Shown: piece by piece, positions 13,855 to 21,260 of the stretch
Layout of the letters: every line of letters begins with the position of its first letter
Position numbering within the stretch: the first letter of the stretch is position 1
Assembly (NCBI GenBank): GCA_002404015.1
Contig: DHIW01000069.1
Location: 1 to 25,969 of the forward strand
Source: Chloroflexi bacterium UBA4736
Lineage (GTDB): Bacteria > Chloroflexota > Dormibacteria > Dormibacterales > Dormibacteraceae
DNA length: 25,969 nucleotides
Reading direction: 5' to 3'
Notes under the pieces: generated by a model
The model's database searches: none
Told to the model about the DNA's origin: nothing
What the model saw: only the letters and a program-made list of their open reading frames with translations
Translations under genes and position numbers: made by a program

Positions 13855-15033
13855 GTGCTGGAGTTCACGATCACCGCCACGGACGGCGCCGCCCGGCGCG
13901 GCGTTCTGAAGACGGCCCACGGCGAGATGGAGACGCCAGGCTTCTTCGCGGTCGCCACCCGCGCCGCGCTGAAGGGCCTCGACCCGGTGGCGGCTCGCCG
14001 CGCGGGCGTCCAGGCGCTCATCTGCAACTCCTACCACCTTCACGTTCAGCCGGGCGGGGACGCGGTTGCGGCGGCCGGCGGGCTGCACCCGTTCATGGGC
14101 TGGGAGGGCGTCCTGGCGACCGACTCGGGTGGCTTCCAGGTGTTCAGCCTGCGTCACGGCCAGGTGGCCGAGGAGCTGAAAGGACGGCGCCGGCTGCCCG
14201 TCGCCGACTCCGCCGACGACCCTCTCGAGGCAGTGCGGGTCGACGAGGGCGGGGCCGACTTCCGCTCCTACCTGGACGGCTCCCGGCACCGGTTCACACC
14301 CGAGAACAACATGGAGCTGCAGCGCCGCCTGGGGGCGGACGTGCTCTTCTGCTTGGACGAGTGCACGCCCTTCCACGTGCCCGAGGCGTACACGCGGGAC
14401 GCCACAGAGCGCAACGCCCGCTGGGCCCGGCGCTGCCTGGACGCGTTCGCCGGCCTGGGGCTGGGGGAACGGCAGTCGCTGTATGGGATCGTCCACGGCG
14501 GCGTCTATCCGGAGCTGCGGCGCTGGAGCGCCACCGAGATCGCTGGGCTGGGCTTCGACGGCTTCGGCATCGGCGACTGCCTGGGCGAGACGAAGGCCGA
14601 CTGGTACCGCGTCGTGGACCTGGTCTGCCCGCTGCTGCCGGCCGAGCGGCCGCGCCACCTGTTAGGGGTGGGTGAGCCCGACGACCTGGTCGAGGGCGCC
14701 CTGCGCGGGATCGACAGCTTCGACTGCGCCATGCCAACCCGCATCGCCCGCCACGGCCAGGCCCTGGCCTGGGGCCGCCCCCGATTCCGGCTTGACCTGG
14801 GCGCCGCCGACCGAGGCCGGGAGGACGGTCCGATCGAGGACGGCTGCCCCTGCAGCGCCTGCACGCGCTTCGACCGGGCCTACATCCACCACCTGGTTCG
14901 CGCCCGCGAGATGCTCGCGATCTCGCTTCTCGCCGAGCACAACCTGACCTTCACCGCCCGCCTGCTGGCCCGGGTTCGGGACGCGATCAGCGCCGGTCGG
15001 CTGCGCGAACTTCGCCTCGAGCTCCTCGGTTGA
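13855..15033 (+). CDS. tgt: tRNA-guanine transglycosylase with altered substrate pocket
   Basis: Tgt swaps guanine 34 of GUN-anticodon tRNAs for a 7-deazaguanine base. Catalytic D90 (LATDSGGFQVFSL), D168 (LDECTP) and the nucleophile D290 (FDCAMPTRIAR) are present, as is the zinc site C331, C333, C336 and H362. Three things differ from standard bacterial Tgt. The glutamine that reads the base (Q203 in Zymomonas) is H214 in YGIVHGGVY. The loop GGLAVGE is GDCLGE, one residue shorter. About 25 extra residues (about 101-126, HGQVAEELKGRRRLPVADSA and on) follow DSGGFQVFSL. The base used may therefore be queuine or another 7-deazapurine. The GTG start has GGAG ten bases upstream. It leads an overlapping three-gene operon. 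Confidence 0.9.
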   Translation: MLEFTITATDGAARRGVLKTAHGEMETPGFFAVATRAALKGLDPVAARRAGVQALICNSYHLHVQPGGDAVAAAGGLHPFMGWEGVLATDSGGFQVFSLRHGQVAEELKGRRRLPVADSADDPLEAVRVDEGGADFRSYLDGSRHRFTPENNMELQRRLGADVLFCLDECTPFHVPEAYTRDATERNARWARRCLDAFAGLGLGERQSLYGIVHGGVYPELRRWSATEIAGLGFDGFGIGDCLGETKADWYRVVDLVCPLLPAERPRHLLGVGEPDDLVEGALRGIDSFDCAMPTRIARHGQALAWGRPRFRLDLGAADRGREDGPIEDGCPCSACTRFDRAYIHHLVRAREMLAISLLAEHNLTFTARLLARVRDAISAGRLRELRLELLG

Positions 15034-15251
15034 TGGGCTCTCCCAGGACGGAAGTCCAGAGCCAGGTGCAGGCACTCGTGCAGCAGGTGTTCGACAACGC
15101 TTACCTTGCGGCCATGAAGCCCACCATCGGCGTAGCGGTCGCGGTCCTCCTGCTGGGCGCGCTGAGCTGCTTGCTGGTGCCGGCCAACCGGAGCGCCGCT
15201 CGACCGGCTGAAGCCGACGTCCGAACCGCGGACGTGGCCCGCATCGCGTGA
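15033..15251 (+). CDS. Small single-helix membrane protein
   Basis: The 72-residue product has a soluble start (SPRTEVQSQVQALVQQVFDN), then one membrane helix (IGVAVAVLLLGALSCLLVP), then a charged tail. The text from VFDNAYLAAMKPT to the helix looks like the last helix of DHA2-type MFS exporters, so it may be a relic of such a gene or a small membrane protein in its own right. Its ATG overlaps the tgt stop (TGATG) and its stop overlaps the thioesterase start (GTGA), an arrangement that favours real translation. No function can be assigned. Confidence 0.6.
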   Translation: MGSPRTEVQSQVQALVQQVFDNAYLAAMKPTIGVAVAVLLLGALSCLLVPANRSAARPAEADVRTADVARIA

Positions 15252-16045
15252 GCTCCTTTGCCGCCTCGACCGCGCTCGAACGCGGCCGCGACGGAGGCTT
15301 CGAGGGCGTGCTCGACGAGCGCTGGGCGATCGGCCGCGGCCTTCACGGCGGCTACGTGGCGGCAACCATGCTGCGGGCGCTCATCGACACGCTCGAGGAC
15401 GCGCCCCGCCAGCCTCGCTCCTTCACGACCCACTTCACCCGCCCGGCAATGCCCGGTCCGGTCGAGGTCCTGACCGCGGTCGAGCGGTCGGGGCGGTCGC
15501 TGTCGACGCTCACCGGTCGCATGCTCCAAGACGGCAAGCTGGTCGCCCTCTCTCTGGCCGCCTTCGCGGATCCTCGCCAGGGCATCGCCTTCTCCGACCT
15601 GCCTCTGCCCGACGTGGCCGCCCCCGAGGAGATCAGCGGCTTCGTGCGTGACTTTGGCCGGCCCACCTTCACCGACAACTTCGACTACCGCCCGGCCCAG
15701 GGCGCTCTGCCCTTCTCGGGCGCCGCGGACTCGCGAACTGGCGGCTGGATCCGCCTCCTGGAACCCCAGGTTGGGGACGCCCCCTTCGTGGTCGCGCTGA
15801 CCGATGCCTGGATCCCGGCGGTCCTTTCCCGGCTGACGCAGCCGGCGGGGGCGGTGCCCACCATCGACCTCACAGTGCACTTCCGAGCCGAGCTGCCGCT
15901 GCCCGGCGCGCAGCCCGACGACTTCCACTACATCGAGTTCGTCTCCCGCCTGGCCGAGCACGGCTTCTGGGAGGAGGACGGCGTGGTCTGGACCCGCGAC
16001 GGCCAGGTCCTCGCGCAGTCCCGCCAGCTCGCGCTGCTCGGTTAG
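15248..16045 (+). CDS. TesB-like acyl-CoA thioesterase (double hotdog fold)
   Basis: The 265-residue protein fits the TesB/4HBT_3 family, which hydrolyses acyl-CoA esters in the cytosol. The first hotdog (about 5-110) contains AIGRGLHGGYVAATMLRALI, then HFTRPAMPGPVEVLTAVERS and GRMLQDGKLVALSLAAF. The second (about 155-265) contains WIRLLEPQ, TIDLTVHFRAELPLP and a C-terminal VWTRDGQVLAQSRQLALL, the usual family end. The acyl chain preferred cannot be told. The GTG at 15248 overlaps the previous stop. Nothing links it functionally to tgt except the operon. Confidence 0.82.
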   Translation: MSSFAASTALERGRDGGFEGVLDERWAIGRGLHGGYVAATMLRALIDTLEDAPRQPRSFTTHFTRPAMPGPVEVLTAVERSGRSLSTLTGRMLQDGKLVALSLAAFADPRQGIAFSDLPLPDVAAPEEISGFVRDFGRPTFTDNFDYRPAQGALPFSGAADSRTGGWIRLLEPQVGDAPFVVALTDAWIPAVLSRLTQPAGAVPTIDLTVHFRAELPLPGAQPDDFHYIEFVSRLAEHGFWEEDGVVWTRDGQVLAQSRQLALLG

Positions 16046-16058
16046 GTGTCTTTCAGCC

Positions 16059-16562
16059 TCACGCCTCGGGGAGGACGGCGATCAGGTTGCGGATCTGGAC
16101 CACGTGGCCCAGCTCATGGCGGGTGACCTGCCGGCAGACCTCCAGAAGGGTGAGCTCGCCCTGCTCGGGATCGTTGATGGTCGCCGCCCAGTCGTACTCG
16201 GTCAGCCCGCGCAACAGGTCCACGGTGCGCCGGCGGACGCGCCCGAAGTTGTGCAGCTGCTCGTCCAGCGACGGCCCCAGGTCGGGTTGCAGGGGAGGCT
16301 GAGGATCGATGGTGGCCCGCAGCCGGAGGTCGCGCTGCTTGTCCAGGTAGGCGTGCCGGAGCAGCACGTCGACCCCGGTGCCGGCGTCGCAGAGGTGCCT
16401 CACGATCTCCGTGAGGCTGGGGAAGGCGGGCCCGTGGCGGTACCGGAGGCGGGGCTCGTCGAGGCCCATGACGAGGTCGGCGACCCGCTCGGGGACCGTA
16501 CCCATGAGCATGGCGACGTCCTCCTCACCCGGCTCCGGGGGGACCTCGAGGACCTCATCCAT
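16059..16562 (-). CDS. DinB-family (DinB_2-like) putative metal-dependent protein
   Basis: The protein of about 167 residues is a four-helix DinB-like bundle, a superfamily that includes thiol-dependent transferases and many unknown members. The metal-site histidines appear in place: one in LTEIVRHLCDAG and the H-x3-H pair in RHELGHVVQIRNL. YDWAATINDPEQGELTLLEV is the usual loop before the last helix. I start at ATG 16562: the open frame continues for 75 codons upstream, but that part is antisense to the zinc-ribbon gene and has no family match. TACATT lies seven bases before this ATG. The substrate is unknown. Confidence 0.8.
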   Translation of the reverse strand: MDEVLEVPPEPGEEDVAMLMGTVPERVADLVMGLDEPRLRYRHGPAFPSLTEIVRHLCDAGTGVDVLLRHAYLDKQRDLRLRATIDPQPPLQPDLGPSLDEQLHNFGRVRRRTVDLLRGLTEYDWAATINDPEQGELTLLEVCRQVTRHELGHVVQIRNLIAVLPEA

Positions 16563-16569
16563 CATGGCT

Positions 16570-16599
16570 AATGTAGTGGCGCGGGCGAGCGGGCATACT
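16570..16599. promoter_or_regulatory. Divergent -10 pair between the DinB gene and the zinc-ribbon gene
   Basis: On the minus strand TACATT (16575-16570) stands seven bases before the DinB ATG. On the plus strand CATACT (16594-16599) stands six bases before the zinc-ribbon ATG at 16606. Both placements fit leaderless transcription and explain the lack of Shine-Dalgarno sequences at either gene. Confidence 0.4.
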
Positions 16600-16605
16600 G
16601 CCTCT

Positions 16606-16812
16606 ATGGCGCTCGCGGCCGGACCCCAGACCCACTGCGACCACTGCCAGGGGTCGCTGCGGCCCGAGGCGGCGTACTGCGAGAACTGCGGCCGCCGGAC
16701 GCGGCGCGCCAAGCGCCTGGTGCGGATCTCGATCCGGGCCGAGCTGGCGCTGCTGGCCCTCTTCGTCGTGCTGGTGGTCGTCTTCACGTTCGTGCTGTTC
16801 GTCCAGAAGTAG
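16606..16812 (+). CDS. Zinc-ribbon protein with C-terminal membrane helix
   Basis: The 68-residue product begins with a double-CxxC zinc ribbon (HCDHCQGSLRPEAAYCENCG), then a basic stretch (RRTRRAKRLVRISIR), then one hydrophobic helix (LALLALFVVLVVVFTFVLFV). It should be tail-anchored with the ribbon in the cytosol. Such small ribbon-helix proteins are common and unassigned. It begins at ATG 16606 after a -10-like CATACT, and its stop is one base before the next gene's GTG. Confidence 0.75.
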   Translation: MALAAGPQTHCDHCQGSLRPEAAYCENCGRRTRRAKRLVRISIRAELALLALFVVLVVVFTFVLFVQK

Positions 16813-16813
16813 G

Positions 16814-17110
16814 GTGGCGGACCCGGCCGGCACGGTCCTCGGCTACCTGAAGCTCTGGGAGAGCTCCGATTGGGGTCGGCTGGCCGAGTTCGTCGGCGAG
16901 CCGGCGCTCTCGCAGCTGCGCGGCGCCGTGCGGCGGGACCCCTTCCGGGACTACCGGATCACGGTCGACGAGCTGTCGACGGAGGGCGACCTGGTAACGG
17001 TGACGATGACCATGGAGTGCGTGCACGCGGCTAGCGGCCGCGCCACCACCGCCACGGGGACCAAGACCTACCGCGTCAAGCGCCGCCGGATCACCGCGAT
17101 CCTGGCCTAA
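16814..17110 (+). CDS. Small NTF2/SnoaL-like protein
   Basis: The 98-residue protein begins ADPAGTVLGYLKLWESSDWG, a helix-then-loop opening like the SnoaL/NTF2 fold, and continues with strands (YRITVDELSTEGDLVTVTM and GTKTYRVKRRRITAIL). No catalytic residues can be named, and it may only be a ligand-binding or structural domain. The GTG start comes one base after the stop of the zinc-ribbon gene, so the two are co-translated. It ends at a palindrome that separates it from the convergent MoxR gene. Confidence 0.6.
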   Translation: MADPAGTVLGYLKLWESSDWGRLAEFVGEPALSQLRGAVRRDPFRDYRITVDELSTEGDLVTVTMTMECVHAASGRATTATGTKTYRVKRRRITAILA

Positions 17111-17111
17111 G

Positions 17112-17150
17112 GACCCCCTCCCTGGCCCTCACCACAAGGGGGAGGGAGTC
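17112..17150. repeat. Imperfect C/G-rich palindrome between convergent genes
   Basis: GACCCCCTCCC near 17112 pairs with GGGGGAGGG and GTC up to 17150, with small bulges and a loop of about 13 bases (TGGCCCTCACCAC). It fills the whole gap between two stop codons. Similar CCCTCCC..GGGAGGG palindromes are scattered between genes in many high-GC genomes, so this is likely one copy of a dispersed element. It could act as a two-way terminator. Confidence 0.5.
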
Positions 17151-18547
17151 TAGCGGCGGTAGATCGCGCGGCCGTCCATCTCGTCCTTGTTCAGCCGCTT
17201 GTTGAGGTGCAGGCCCTCCAGCAGGAACTCGGTGACGGAGGCCCGGACCTCGGGCTTGTCGGGCAGGCCCAACCGCTTGAGCGCGGCGTCGATCTCGGGC
17301 GCCTCACCCACGGTGCGTACGTAGGTGGCGGCGGGCTGGGCCTCGCCGACCTCGATCATCTGGCCCTCCTCGAAGCGATTGACCAGGTTCTCGAACTGGC
17401 CCGCCGCGAAGTGGCGGGAGAACACCGCGCTGACGGCGGCTCGCTGGATGCGGCTGAGGACCTGCTCCTCCTTGCCCTCGTCCAACGCCTCCACCTCCAC
17501 CCGGCCAGCGGTCGAGGCGACCAGGAACTCGAGGTCGCTGATGCGGGGCACGGCGAGCGCCTCGTGCAGGCGGACCGCCCGGCGGACCGCGTTGGAGGCC
17601 AGGTTCTCGTAGTTGCCGATCGACATCCGGACCGAGACCCCCGACGACTGCGAGATGTGCGGGCTGCGGCGGGCGAGGTGCGTGATCTCGGCCACCACCT
17701 CCTTCATGAAGCCGGGGATCAGGATGTCCACGTCGGGGGGCGGCGGCACCCGCTCCTGCTCCATGATCTCGATCTCCTCGGTCACGGCCAGCGGGTAGTG
17801 GGTGCGGACCTGGGAGCCGAAGCGGTCCTTGAGCGGCGTGATGATGCGGCCCCGGGAGGTGTAGTCCTCGGGGTTGGCGCTGGCCAGGACCAGGAGGTCG
17901 AGCGGCAGCCGGATGCGGTAGCCGCGGATCTGGACGTCCTTCTCTTCCATGATGTTCAGCAGGCCGACCTGGATGCGCTCGGCCAGGTCGGGCAGCTCGT
18001 TGATGCCGAAGATGCCGCGGTTGGTGCGCGCAACCAGGCCGTAGTGGATGGTCAGCTCATCGGCCAGGTAGCGGCCCTCGGCGACCTTGATCGGATCAAC
18101 CTCGCCGATCAGGTCGGCGATCGAGATGTCGGGGGTCGCCAGCTTCTCGCCGTAGCGGCGGTCGCGGGGCAGCCAGTCCACCGGCGCCTCATCGCCCTTC
18201 TCCCCGATCAGGTCCCGGCAGCGGCGGCAGATGGGGTCGTAGGGATGGTCGTTGATCTCGCAGCCCTCGACCACCGGGACCTCCGGGTCGAGGAGCGCCA
18301 CCAGGGAGCGCATGATCCGGCTCTTGGCCTGGCCGCGCTCGCCGAGAAGGATGATGTCGTGGCCGGAGATGATCGCGTTGGCGAGCTGCGGCACGACCGT
18401 CTCGTCGAAGCCGACGATGCCGCTGAGGAGCCGTTCGCCGGCTCTCAACTTGGTCAGCAAGTTCCGCCGCATCTCCTGTTTGACGGTCTCGCGGACGTGC
18501 CCCGAGGTGCGGAGCTCGCCGATCGTGGAGGCTTGGGTTCCGGCCAC
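17150..18547 (-). CDS. MoxR/BchI-type AAA+ ATPase
   Basis: This AAA+ ATPase belongs to the magnesium-chelatase I-like group. Walker A is LLGERGQAKS (K75), the Walker B position is GIFGINELPDL, and the sensor/arginine part is LVLASANPEDYTSRGRIITP followed by LKDRFGSQVRTHYP. An insert after the P-loop carries C96, C107 and C110 (EGCEINDHPYDPICRRC), which may bind zinc and is not found in BchI or in most MoxR proteins. The last 150 residues are a helical lid. Proteins of this kind usually work with a von Willebrand A protein to place metals or remodel targets; none is encoded in this window. The GTG start is six bases after TAGACT, so the mRNA is likely leaderless. Confidence 0.85.
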   Translation of the reverse strand: MAGTQASTIGELRTSGHVRETVKQEMRRNLLTKLRAGERLLSGIVGFDETVVPQLANAIISGHDIILLGERGQAKSRIMRSLVALLDPEVPVVEGCEINDHPYDPICRRCRDLIGEKGDEAPVDWLPRDRRYGEKLATPDISIADLIGEVDPIKVAEGRYLADELTIHYGLVARTNRGIFGINELPDLAERIQVGLLNIMEEKDVQIRGYRIRLPLDLLVLASANPEDYTSRGRIITPLKDRFGSQVRTHYPLAVTEEIEIMEQERVPPPPDVDILIPGFMKEVVAEITHLARRSPHISQSSGVSVRMSIGNYENLASNAVRRAVRLHEALAVPRISDLEFLVASTAGRVEVEALDEGKEEQVLSRIQRAAVSAVFSRHFAAGQFENLVNRFEEGQMIEVGEAQPAATYVRTVGEAPEIDAALKRLGLPDKPEVRASVTEFLLEGLHLNKRLNKDEMDGRAIYRR

Positions 18548-18553
18548 CGGCCC

Positions 18554-18563
18554 AGTCTAGACT
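18554..18563. promoter_or_regulatory. Perfect palindrome holding -10 elements for both strands
   Basis: AGTCTAGACT is a perfect ten-base palindrome in the 25-bp gap between divergent genes. It contains TAGACT on each strand: six bases before the GTG of the MoxR gene and nine bases before the TTG of the phosphodiesterase gene. One site may thus be melted for either direction, making the two promoters compete. Confidence 0.45.
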
Positions 18564-18572
18564 GAGCGCGTT

Positions 18573-19337
18573 TTGGCCCCGATTCCCACTCTGCGTGAGC
18601 GGTACCAGTCGGCCAGGGACAGCGGTCGGCCCAGCCTCGGCGGCCACCGCGGGAACCCCGCCGACGAGCCCGAGAACACGCTGGCGTCCTTCCGCTCGGC
18701 GCTCGAGCTGGGCTGCGACATGGTCGAGTGCGACGTCCACATGTCGGCCGACGGCGAGCTGGTCGTGATCCACGACGAGACGGTCGATCGGACGACCAAC
18801 GGCAAGGGGTTGGTTCGCGACCTGACCGTCGCCGAGCTCGGCCGGCTGGACGCCGGTCGAGGCGAGAGGCTGCCCCTGCTGGACGAGCTGTTGCAGCTCG
18901 TCGCCGGCCGGGCCGGCTTCGTGATCGAGCTCAAGCGGGGACCCAAGCCCTACCCCGGTTTCGACAGCCTGCTGGTCGAGCGCCTGCGCCGCTTCGACAT
19001 GATCGGCCAGTCGGCGGTCATCTCCTTCGAGCACGACTGGGTGGCAGCGATGAAGAAGATGGAGCCCGACCTCCAGTGCGGAGTGCTCGAGGTGGTGCCC
19101 GCCGGGGACCCGGCCGAGCTCCTCCGCCGCACCGGCGCCGACGTCTACTCGCCCCATTACTCGGCCGTTTCGCGAGACCTGGTCGACGGGGTGCACGCCC
19201 AGGGCGGCTTCTTCGGAGTCTGGACAGTGGACGACGAGGCCGGCCTCAAGCAGTCCCTGGAAGCCCGGGTCGACGCCATCTTCACCAACCGGCCGCGGGA
19301 CATCGGGCCGCTTCTCCGCGCCCAGTGGCCCGCCTGA
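18573..19337 (+). CDS. Glycerophosphodiester phosphodiesterase (UgpQ-like)
   Basis: The enzyme splits glycerophosphodiesters into sn-glycerol 3-phosphate and an alcohol. The 254-residue single-domain TIM barrel has the GDPD signature GGHRGNPADEPENTLASF (H25, R26, E34), the metal residues in DMVECDVHMSADGELVVIHD, then DRTTNGKGLVRDLTVAEL, a VIELKRG strand and the C-terminal GVWTVDDEAGLKQSL. No signal peptide is seen, so it works in the cytosol. The TTG at 18573 is the only start that keeps the signature and has a -10-like TAGACT before it. A UgpABE-like importer lies 2.6 kb downstream on the same strand, which suggests joint use of phosphodiesters. Confidence 0.9.
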   Translation: MAPIPTLRERYQSARDSGRPSLGGHRGNPADEPENTLASFRSALELGCDMVECDVHMSADGELVVIHDETVDRTTNGKGLVRDLTVAELGRLDAGRGERLPLLDELLQLVAGRAGFVIELKRGPKPYPGFDSLLVERLRRFDMIGQSAVISFEHDWVAAMKKMEPDLQCGVLEVVPAGDPAELLRRTGADVYSPHYSAVSRDLVDGVHAQGGFFGVWTVDDEAGLKQSLEARVDAIFTNRPRDIGPLLRAQWPA

Positions 19338-19368
19338 ACAGCCCGCCTCCTGGGTAGGTTTAGGGACC

Positions 19369-21198
19369 ATGGGGATGATGTGGCAGGGGGGCGCCAGGGC
19401 CTTCCTGTCGGACCGCAACCGGGGCGCCGACGTGAAGGTGGAGTGGCCGCTGCTGAAGCGGGTCTTCTCCTACTTCCTGCCCTACTGGCGCCACGGGCTG
19501 GTCGTGCTGGCCTGCATCATCGCGGGGGCCGCCGTCAGCCTGGCCCCGGCGATTGTCACCAAGGCCCTGATCGACAAGGCACTGAAGCCGGGCGGCAGCT
19601 ACAGCCTGGTCGTCAGCCTCGTGCTGCTCAGCCTGCTGGCGCTGGTCGTGGACGGACTCCTGAACGTGCTCCAGTCGTACGTCCGGAACCTGATCAGCCA
19701 GGGCATCATGTACGACCTTCGCAACCAGATCTTCGACCACCTGCTGAAGCAGTCGGTGGGCTTCTTCACGCGGACCAAGACCGGCGACGTCATGTCGCGG
19801 ATCACGAGCGATGTCGCCGGCGTCCAGGCGGTCGTGTCGGACACGCTCTTCGATTTCGTCTCCAACGTCTTCCTGATCGCGACCACGGTCTTCCTGATGC
19901 TCGGCTGGAGCTGGCAGCTGACCCTGGTGTCGCTGGCCATCCTGCCTCTCTTCGTGCTGCCGGGCCAGCGCGTCGGGCGCGCCACCTTCGTCGCCCGCCG
20001 CCAGGTGCAGGAGCGGCTGGGCGAGATCAACGCCTACCTCGCGGAGACCTTCGGCATCTCTGGTTTCATGCTCGTCAAGGCGTTCGCCAAGGGTCCGTTC
20101 GAGCGCCGCCGCTTCACGCGCATGCTCGACGAGTTCCGGCGCCTGAACATCCGGACAGCGATGATCGGGCGCTGGTTCTTCATGATGATGCGGCTGCTGG
20201 GCAGCGGCGGTCCCGCCGTCCTCTGGCTCTTCGGGGGCTACCTGGTGGTGACCAACCGGGCCACGGTCGGCACCGTGGTCACCTTCAGCACCATGCTGCT
20301 GGCCCGCCTTTACGGACCTGTCTCCCAGCTCGCCAGCCTGCAGGTGAACGTCGTCGGTTCGCTGGCCCTCTTCCAGCGCATCTTCGAGTACACGGACCTG
20401 CCCGTGGAGATCGCCGACAAGCCGGGGGCCAAGGCGCTTCGGCAGGTCCGCGGCGAGGTCCGGTTCGACGACGTCAGCTTCAGCTACCAGCGCAAGGGCA
20501 AGCCGGCCCTGGAGAACGTCAGCTTCCACGTCGAGCCCGGCCAGCTGGCCGCCCTGGTCGGCCCGAGCGGGGCCGGCAAGACCACCATCACGTCGCTCCT
20601 GCCCCGCTTCCACGACCCCCTGGAGGGCAGCGTGCGGATCGACGGCGTCGACGTCCGCGACGTGACGCAGGACTCCATCGGCGAGGCGATCGGGATCGTC
20701 TTCCAGGACACGTTCCTGTTCCACGCCAGCGTGCGCGACAACCTGCTCTACGTGCGCCCGGAGGCGACCCAGGCCGAGATCGAGGCCGCCACCAGGGCAG
20801 CCAACATCCACGCTTTCGTGGAGTCGCTGCCCGACGGCTACGACACCCTGGTGGGCGAGCGCGGGCATCGCCTCAGCGGAGGCGAGAAGCAGCGGATGGC
20901 GATCGCCCGCGTCATCCTGAAAGACCCGCGCATCCTGATCCTCGACGAGGCCACGTCAAACCTCGACTCGGAGTCCGAGCACCTCATCCAGGCGGCCCTC
21001 AAGCCCCTGTTCAAAGGCCGCACCTCGCTGGTCATCGCGCACCGGCTGTCCACGGTGCTGGCGGCGGACGTGATCCTGGTCATGGAGGGCGGGCGCCTGG
21101 TCGAGCAGGGCACCCATGCCGAGCTGGTCGCCGGCGACGGCGTCTATGCCCGGCTCTACCGGCGCCAGTTCGCGAGCACTCCCGCGCGCGTCGTTTGA
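19369..21198 (+). CDS. ABC exporter with fused membrane and ATPase domains (MsbA/MDR type)
   Basis: The 609-residue half-transporter has six membrane helices in residues about 35-330 (for example LVVLACIIAGAAVSLAPAIV and FLIATTVFLMLGWSWQLTLV) and an ATPase domain from about 360. Walker A is GPSGAGKTT (398-406), the Q-loop is IGIVFQDTFLFHASV, the signature is LSGGEKQRM, Walker B is ILILDEATSNLD and the H-loop is VIAHRLST. All catalytic motifs are intact, so a homodimer is expected to export a lipid or drug. The ATG at 19369 is 31 bases after the phosphodiesterase stop, so they may share a transcript. The substrate cannot be told. Confidence 0.9.
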   Translation: MGMMWQGGARAFLSDRNRGADVKVEWPLLKRVFSYFLPYWRHGLVVLACIIAGAAVSLAPAIVTKALIDKALKPGGSYSLVVSLVLLSLLALVVDGLLNVLQSYVRNLISQGIMYDLRNQIFDHLLKQSVGFFTRTKTGDVMSRITSDVAGVQAVVSDTLFDFVSNVFLIATTVFLMLGWSWQLTLVSLAILPLFVLPGQRVGRATFVARRQVQERLGEINAYLAETFGISGFMLVKAFAKGPFERRRFTRMLDEFRRLNIRTAMIGRWFFMMMRLLGSGGPAVLWLFGGYLVVTNRATVGTVVTFSTMLLARLYGPVSQLASLQVNVVGSLALFQRIFEYTDLPVEIADKPGAKALRQVRGEVRFDDVSFSYQRKGKPALENVSFHVEPGQLAALVGPSGAGKTTITSLLPRFHDPLEGSVRIDGVDVRDVTQDSIGEAIGIVFQDTFLFHASVRDNLLYVRPEATQAEIEAATRAANIHAFVESLPDGYDTLVGERGHRLSGGEKQRMAIARVILKDPRILILDEATSNLDSESEHLIQAALKPLFKGRTSLVIAHRLSTVLAADVILVMEGGRLVEQGTHAELVAGDGVYARLYRRQFASTPARVV

Positions 21199-21260
21199 CG
21201 GTGCCGGACGCGAGATCGCCCAGCACTGGCCGCCGACCGCTGCTGCCAACATCTGCGGCT

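Noticed and set aside
11694..14027. 777-codon frame containing the KdpE protein at its end
   Set aside because: Only the last 226 codons match; the rest is a frame-shifted shadow of the kinase gene. The real start is the TTG at 12374.
17207..18565. 452-codon open frame on the plus strand
   Set aside because: It is antisense to the MoxR-type gene, which has all its motifs. Its product is a low-complexity Asp/Val/Gln/Arg-rich sequence typical of shadow frames in GC-rich DNA.
18189..19418. 409-codon minus-strand frame spanning the divergent promoter
   Set aside because: Lies over two well-supported genes in another frame or strand and has no family match.
19360..20868. 502-codon open frame on the minus strand
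   Set aside because: Antisense to the ABC exporter gene, with no family pattern; it exists because stop codons are rare at this GC content.
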